64,000 bases of DNA from the NCBI GenBank assembly GCA_034440575.1, contig JAOTOL010001561.1, positions 1,214,501 to 1,278,500 of the forward strand, written 5' to 3'. Shown here one piece after another: positions 58,254-64,000 of this stretch. The stretch is from Imbricaverruca yamaguchii. Taxonomy: Eukaryota > Arthropoda > Thecostraca > Neoverrucidae. A program made the translations under genes and the position numbers. The stretch's first letter is position 1. Every line of letters starts with the position of its first letter. The notes under the pieces are model-generated. The model was not told the origin of the DNA, did no database searches, and saw only the letters and a program-made list of their open reading frames with translations.

Positions 58254-58625
58254 GACTTGCACGTCCGGAAGTCCGCGCCAACTTCGCGTGTCCGGGAGGG
58301 GGCAGATGTCTGCCCCCATAAGAGGCCAATGCTACGAAAAAAAGCGATATACATATGGTCTCTGATGAGATCACATGTTGTAAATTTGAAATAAATCGCC
58401 CAATTGTTGTTGAAGTTATGCCACCTAGAACTCCGAGTGTAGTTGGGTCACTTCGCCCGACCTGGTGACCTGACCTGAGATGACCCAGGATTAAAAATGT
58501 ATGAGGATATGCGGAAAAGACAAATGAATAGCTATGCGAGGGTTGGCCTTGCTAACCCGATTAGTTTGGCACCAAATGAGGAAAAGCCGGAGGGGGACAG
58601 ATGTCTGCCCCCGGACGTGCGCGTG
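58254..58625 (-). mobile_element. TTAA-flanked DNA transposon, subfamily 1 (internally deleted, reverse)
   Basis: TTAA at 58,250-58,253 and 58,626-58,629. Ends CACGTCCGGAAGTCCGCGCC and, inverted, CACGCGCACGTCCGGGGGC match copy D in reverse. The GGTCACCTGACCTGAG-type cluster is kept (58,445-58,490), but about 500 bp of the middle is missing relative to copy D. Confidence 0.8.
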
Positions 58626-58800
58626 TTAACACAGATAATGCTAGCTTAGCTAAGTTATTTCAAGGTACGAAATGATGTGAGAACGAATGCTGCGCCCGTT
58701 GTAGCTGCATCAATACATTTTAAACAAACGCATTTCTGTATTGTCAAGAACAGTTGCTAAATAATTGCAATACTTACAATCACTCCAAACTCACTCAATC

Positions 58801-60470
58801 CTATCCGCAAAGTCCTTGATTTTTCGAATGATTCCGGTGTTTTCGATACCCACTATGTATCCCAGTGAGGAGATTGTTGTGTTCTAAACACCACATTAGT
58901 CTGACATTCACCATCTTTTCAAACAACTTACATAGGCAGCATGTTAACGAGATGGGGCGATAATGCACTGGGTCCGTTCCTGTTTTGTTTGGCTTACGTA
59001 TAGGCACTACGACTGCCCTCCGCCACGAAGATGGAAATGTGCCGGCTGTCCACATGTCATTCAGTATCTTCAGGAGTGTTTATAAGGCTTTTGCAGACAA
59101 ACGTTTGATGATGTCATTGTGCAATGTATCAGGACTCTGCGACACTTTTCAGAGTACTGATAGCTGCAGTCAGTTCGGAAATAGAAAATGGAACGTTGTA
59201 TTCAAGGTTTGTGGTTGAAAAATCAATGGTGCGTGCCTCTCAACGAGCCTTGTAGTTTGAAGTGCACAATATTACTGTATTTCTATCGTGCTGATAGAGC
59301 TCGTCCGATCTCGTCGACCATTTCTTCCGGGTCGATGATGCGGCCAGCCATGTGCAGGGTGGGGAGTGGATGTGGCGTATACCTTCCGGAGAAACATTTT
59401 ATGCGGGACCATACAGATGTCAATGACATGGAACGGTTTAGAGTGTTGACATACGCTTTCCACGAGTCCCGTTTTGCTTCGGCGATGGTACGTCTGGGGA
59501 CTGCCCGCGCTTTGCGGAAAGCTATTAAGTTTGGCGTACAGCTATTTCTATTAAAGACACGAAGCGCCCTCTTCTTGGCCATCAAGGCCTCTCGGCACTT
59601 TTCCGACCACCATGGGGCGGGCACGCGAACTGATGTTCCCGATGATCGAGGTCTGTGCCGTTCAGCACTCCGCACAATATCCGCCGTGAACGTCTCCACG
59701 GATATAGCAGATTCGTCGGAGTGGTCTCGTAGTGTACACTCAAGACTTGCTTGGAAAGAATCCCAGTCGGCTTTGTTAAATATCTATATGGGGGGTCGTC
59801 GGCTTACAATAACACGGTGAACAAAACGAGACCAAACAGGGAAGTGGTCACTGTTGCATGGGTCGCCATCCACGGTCCATTCTAAAAACGGTTCCACTTC
59901 TGGACTGCAGAGGGTGAGATCCAGCACAAAGGTCTGTCCTGTGGGCAATGTAAAATGTGTTGGCTTTCCTGTGTTAAGGACGCAGAGTGGGAAGTCTCGT
60001 ACGAAACGCTCCATATCACGTCCACGGCTCGTCACCATGTTTGAACCCCAGAGAGGGTGATGCGCGTTGAAATCTCCGCACACCATCACCGGTAGTGTGA
60101 GATGCCCCACCATTTGAGACAGCTCAGCAAGTGGAAAGGTCTCTCCCGGCGGTAAATATATGCTGCATATGGTAACGGCATGGCGAGATATTTTTCTACG
60201 AGCAGCAACACACTGGATATTCGAAGCGATAGATATTTCGTGAAAGGGAGCAGAGTTGTGCACGGCTATGAGGACTCCGCCGTGCGCCACAGTGCGAGAG
60301 GAAATATCCTTGCGCAACACAGTGTAGTCTTTCAGGTGGAAATGTGCATGAGGAGAAAGCCTCGTCTCTTGGAGACAAACCGCCAGCGGTACTCGTGAGT
60401 GCAGAATAGTTTGGAGATCGTTGAGGCTGGTTCTCAAACCTCTGCAATTCCATTGCAGAATAAAACTCAT
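58801..60470 (-). pseudogene. LINE-B ORF2: endonuclease intact, reverse transcriptase cut
   Basis: From 60,470: MSFILQWNCRGLRTSLNDL (Asn), AVCLQETRLSPHA (Glu), AVTICSIYLPPGE (Tyr), VMVCGDFNAHHPLWGS (Asp/Asn), FVLDLTLCSPEVEPF and DGDPCNSDHFPVWS (Ser-Asp-His). The endonuclease is unbroken to 59,784. A frame change follows; 59,699-59,283 holds the linker (VRVPAPWWSEKCREA, AFRKAR-type text ARAVPRRTIAEAKRDSWKAY). The reverse transcriptase starts at 59,055 with TFPSSWRRAVVVPIRKPNKT and YRPISLTCCLCKLFEKMVNV and then ends at a break after GIHSGYRKHRN. The catalytic motifs A and C are gone. Confidence 0.88.
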
Positions 60471-60789
60471 ACGTCAAATATATAAAAGTGAGTTGTGAGC
60501 TAAAAAAGGGGGGACGAGGACGAGTTAGGTGTTCTCCGTTCCCGACCTCACTTCCTCAGGCGCTTGGCTACGCGGCCGTGACCGGTCTCGTGACTGCCGA
60601 TCTCGGAAGGAGACACCGCCCCTGGGAGAGCTCGCTTCGTCATACGATTCGAAGCTGGGGGCAGATCGGGGGGTGACTAGCTCGACGTGGGGGAGGGGTG
60701 ACAGGCGGCCCCATCACGGTTGAGACTGGTGGTGACGGTGAAGGGGTTGCGGTTGGACGTGGGCTTCTGGATTCCGGACTCGAATGAGC

Positions 60790-62406
60790 GGAATCATGTC
60801 GGGTTGTCCCCGTCCCCGTGCGCCCAGATCAGGAGCTCCAGGGTGTGCCGCGACTCCGGTTGGTCGGTCACGGGTGCGGCTGCCATGGGGTGTAGGGAGA
60901 TCAGGGGGAGCGAGCGGGAGGTGAGCTTGGATGCTGAGGGCTGGCAAGAGGATGTGTTGGTAATGGTTGTGTTGGAGGTAGGAGGCATGGATGTGCATGG
61001 TAAGGATTTTTGTGCAATTGATGGTGCTGTGATACGTGAGGATGTCTGGTTTGAGGCGGATGCGAGTGTAGAAAGGTTGGAAATGGATTGGGCATCGGTG
61101 GATATGACTGAGGGAAGGGGAGTGTCAGGTAGGGAGGAGGTAGAGAGGCTAGGTTTGCACGTGGTGGTGGGGCGAGAGGGAGGAGAGGGTGGGTTGGAGG
61201 GCGGATGGGGGATGGGAGGTGGGGATTTCAAACTGGACTGGGAGGGGCTAGGATTGGGCGGAAAGGATCGAGGAGACCTCTTTGACCGTTGTACCAGCGC
61301 CCACGCACCATCTTCGGGTGTTGGTTGGAAGGGGGCCTCCGGTGGTCGAACGGCGTCACTCGTGGGCGGTGGAACCTCGGTCCCATGCCTTGTGGACGGG
61401 GCGACGAGTAAACCGAAGGAGCGAAGAACCTCACGTAGTGCTGCAACGAGTTCGTTTGCTTCAGCTGTCTATTTTCGCCGTGGAACCGAAGTGACATTTT
61501 TGGCTTTTGTTGAGTACGATATTCTCGGGTGTGTGTGATCGTAAAGATTCCGAGCTTCGCGAAGCGTTACCTTTTCATTGTGGTTGATCGACATAATTTC
61601 CTTCTCTTTGGAGTAGCTAGGGCAGGCGCGGTCGAACGATGTGTGGGGATCCTGCCCTCTGCCGCAGTTGACGCAGAATGGCACTTCTGAGGTACATTGG
61701 TCGCTACTGTGTTCTAGGGAGGCACAGTTGCTACTCACAGGACGATTTCTACAGTATTGGTTGGTGTGCCCATATTTCTGATGTTTAAAACAACGCAATA
61801 GGTTTGGAAGAAAAAGTCGCACCTTGACCCGGATGTAACCCACTCGGATCTCAGAGAGCAAGTCAGTTGAATCGAAAGTCAGTATTACATTGTTTGTGGC
61901 GATCAGCTCTGCACCTCGTCTTGTCTTCATTTGTCTGGCTCCTATCAAGCCGAACTCAGATAGCCCATCTACTATCTCTTCCTCCAGTACATCCTTGAGA
62001 TCGTAACAATTGATGATTCTGCGCGATGTATATTTGGTTTTATGTGGTTCGATCCTCATCTGGATGCTCCCGTCGACTTTCCTGTCACCTTTCCGCACAC
62101 TATATACGAACTTGGTCATTTCCAGTGCGTTCTGTGCTTCTCCTACTTGTGCAAACTCTACTTCAATAGCACCATCCTCAACTTCTCGCAACGGGTGATA
62201 CTCCCAAATCTGTCGCATTCGTCTCGCCTCTGGAAAGGGGAAAATGATGAAATATTTTTGGTCAGTCCTCGGAAGATGAGTATTCGAGGAACATTATAAA
62301 TATTTCTCCCGTGACTTTCCTGGTTACACACGCTCCCACCTGCGATGGGTTGGGCGATGGTCTGGGCCCTACGTGAGGGACCAGGAGGTTTTTTTAAAGA
62401 CGCCAT
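60790..62406 (-). pseudogene. LINE-B ORF1: gag-like RNA-binding protein with CCHC knuckles
   Basis: Start at ATG 62,406-62,404 (MASLKKPPGPSRRAQT). A frame change near 62,190 interrupts FGSITRCEKLR before EVEDGAIEVEFAQVGEAQ. The next frame has an RRM-like part (GAELIATNNVILTFDS, VGYIRVKVRLFLPNLLRCF) and two Cys/His knuckles: CFKHQKYGHTNQYC (second Cys is His) and CVNCGRGQDPHTSFDRAC. The C-terminal part (61,231-60,794) is Pro/Ser/Thr rich. ORF1 binds the LINE transcript; here it is inactivated by two or more frame changes. Confidence 0.8.
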
Positions 62407-63021
62407 GCGATGCGTCTTGGTGTTCGGTTCCTCGGGTGCCCATCCGCATAGGGCCCCACTGAGGGGACGCCTGGGTCCCGCGTACTGGAGGTCGCCAGGC
62501 GCCCGAGGAGCTATACGGGGCAGGCGGCGCCTTCGCCCGGCCGGGAGAGAGAGAGAGAGACTCGCCACCCCGACCGAGGTCCAGCACCGCCCACTCCTTG
62601 ACCACAGCCGGCCGGGCCGGCAGACACTGGGAAGAATCCCAGGTCCCCGGCCCGAGGCGACTAGCCACTTGGCCCGCATGAGGCCCCACGAGCCCACTCG
62701 TCCCTCCGGGATATCAGGACCAAAGAGGTGTGTTGGTCCCCCGTCACAACTGGCACCGTGCGACGGGGGGAGCTCAACCTCCAGGATTACCTCCAACCTC
62801 CAATTACCTTTACCTTCAACCTCCACGGCTACCCCGATAAAACAGAGCTGATTGGCAGGACCGGGGAAGTTGCCCTGCCTGCTCCTAGTAAGGATAGTTG
62901 ATGTTGTAGGGTCAGATGTGTCCATTACGTTAAGGGTGTATTCCACCCTATTTCACATAATTTATGACTGATGTGATGTGGTACTCGTTAAGGTGAGTCT
63001 TTAGGGCAAAAACCGGACACA

Positions 63022-63100
63022 ATGAGCATATCTCGCTGCAGAAAGGCTTAGATGAACTTGTGAAGTACCATCAGTGAATCAGCAGGAGAAGGACTTCCCA
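63022..63100 (+). mobile_element. LINE-A ORF2 fragment with internal deletion
   Basis: AATGAGCATATCTCGCTGCAG matches 30,155-30,176 of copy 2; after GAACTTGTGAAGT the sequence jumps to CATCAGTGAATCAGCAGGAG, which matches copy 2 about 105 bases further on. Confidence 0.75.
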
Positions 63101-63127
63101 AGGAGTCCTCAAGGACTCCTTGGGAAG
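63094..63127. repeat. 34-bp near-palindrome (16-bp arms, 2-bp loop)
   Basis: CTTCCCAAGGAGTCCT, then CA, then AGGACTCCTTGGGAAG; perfect pairing. It lies at the end of the LINE-A fragment. Confidence 0.95.
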
Positions 63128-63495
63128 ACAGATGAAGATTATTCACGTTGGATGGCCTTCAGGTCCTCCAATATTGAATTCTGAATTCCAAACTAATGGG
63201 CATAGTACCTACTGGTAATCTTCAGGTATTACCTCTCACAATCTTAGTCAATGTCAGTTGACTGCTAGTCAGCTGTTGGTGACATCACTCCTAGTATATT
63301 TTGAACCAGGGATATTTTGAAGGAGGTGATGCAGTGTTAAAATACTGGTTTTTTGTTAGGTGTGTGATGTCAAAATGAGCACAATAGGATGTAAACATTT
63401 CTCATGAAATTAGTGTCATTTCAAATGTTTTTTGTCCCACCGGCTTGCATTAAAGCCAATGTTGTAATTACGCCTTTAATTTATTCATTGTTTTG

Positions 63496-63765
63496 ACATA
63501 AAGACATCAAAGATTAGTGCAACTATGAGCCACAAGGGCCCTTCTTGGTTGCACTCTGTACACTCAACCAGTTGCCCACCAAATCTGTCGACCAGCCCTG
63601 CATGGAATACTGAAAAGCAAGCCCACTATTCTTATAATCAACGTCTATGTTGTTTTAAAGGTGTTCAATGTGCTGCTACTGACAATGGTTTCTGGCAGCT
63701 GGTTCCAGTTTTCTACTACCATGTTGGTGAATACTGTCTTCATACTGCCATTTGCCAAAGCCAGT
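63496..63765 (-). mobile_element. LINE-A (CR1-like) 3' fragment, minus strand
   Basis: CATAAAGACATCAAAG, then GAGCCACAAGGGCCCTTC and TTGGTTGCACTCTGTACAC are the complement of the 3' end of copy 2 (30,975-31,030). The end of ORF2 follows (GCAAGCCCACTATTCTTATA, CTGGCAGCTGGTTCCAG). Confidence 0.85.
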
Positions 63766-63830
63766 GATACACTGCAAAGGCTAGTGATTTGCAAAGAGGC
63801 ATACAGTGGAGAACAGTGACATCACACGAG

Positions 63831-63927
63831 TCAGGTGTCAATGACTGGTTAGGTTAGGTAAGGTCAGGTTAGGTTAGGATAGGTTGTAACCTAACCTTAC
63901 CTAACCAAACCAGTCATTGACACCTGA
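63831..63927. repeat. palindrome of degenerate TTAGG repeats
   Basis: The arms at 63,831-63,863 and 63,895-63,927 pair at 32 of 33 positions. The left arm and the loop are a run of TTAGG-like pentamers (GGTTAGGTTAGGTAAGG, GGTTAGGTTAGGATAGG); the right arm is their complement. TTAGG is the telomere motif of most arthropods; here it is interstitial and imperfect. Weaker pairing continues outward. Confidence 0.85.
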
Positions 63928-64000
63928 ATCCCGTGATATCACTTCCCTGACTGCTGTGATGTCATTATTCCACACTGCACACCTCTCTACAAACCACTAG

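Larger units (their letters stand above)
58801..62930 (-). mobile_element. LINE-B (Jockey/I-type), unsplit copy, 3' truncated
   Basis: Minus strand: 5' leader (62,930-62,410), ORF1 (62,406-60,790), ORF2 (60,470-58,801). Loss of the 3' half of the reverse transcriptase and everything after it means a deletion after insertion, because LINE retroposition truncates the 5' side. It provides the reference for the LINE-B copy split at 25.9/31.05 kb. Confidence 0.88.

Noticed and set aside
63840..63880. True telomere end
   Set aside because: The TTAGG-like units are few, degenerate and inverted, and unique sequence follows; it is interstitial.

Overview
This window is eukaryotic and is built almost entirely from transposable elements and simple repeats. 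The protein families, the TTAGG-like repeats and the initiator-type core promoter point to an arthropod, most likely a crustacean or chelicerate, but the sequence does not settle which. No ordinary cellular gene was recognised. Multi-exon structure with GT/AG introns rules out a bacterial source.

Layout. 0-6.3 kb: a GGTCA-rich TTAA-flanked DNA transposon carrying a tRNA-derived SINE, a decayed transposon protein, a perfect (CCG)n tract of about 1.27 kb, a compound (TG)n tract and the 3' end of a LINE. 6.3-11 kb: near-complete CR1-like LINE (family A, copy 1) with an SGNH-esterase ORF1 and an endonuclease/reverse-transcriptase ORF2 broken by one stop. 11.2-20.8 kb: a five-exon hAT-like transposase gene whose intron phases agree at all four junctions, but with two frame breaks and a duplicated 3' splice site. 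Its introns hold a 125-bp hAT MITE, a tRNA-like SINE and another TTAA element. 21.5-32.8 kb: a nested block. A Jockey/I-type LINE (family B, minus strand) was split inside its endonuclease codons by a full-length family A LINE (25.9-31.05 kb); a GC-rich insert and an adjacent I-type fragment (family C) lie in the same block. 33-48 kb: sparse sequence with LINE fragments, minisatellites whose period is a multiple of 3, a possible solo LTR with a TATA/Inr promoter, and a TA/TG/TGCG microsatellite. 48.8-58.7 kb: five TTAA-flanked elements of two subfamilies, a direct-repeat-4 array of AGGTCA half-sites, and a PIF/Harbinger transposase remnant. 58.8-64 kb: a second family B LINE (minus strand) with ORF1 and endonuclease, CR1 fragments and a palindrome of degenerate TTAGG repeats.

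How the parts relate. The LINEs supply reverse transcription for the SINEs and for two tiny insertions flanked by perfect target duplications (38,966-39,004 and 56,669-56,732). The TTAA elements carry no transposase here and would depend on one supplied elsewhere; TTAA targets with C(A/C)C termini fit piggyBac. Every reading frame for replication or transposition in the window carries at least one visible lesion or is partial, apart from the ORF1 of LINE-A copy 2. The most unusual signals are the GGTCA half-site load of the TTAA elements and the phased DR4 array, the nested LINE with an exactly reconstructable target, the tandemly duplicated LINE 5' leaders, and the phase-consistent hAT gene.
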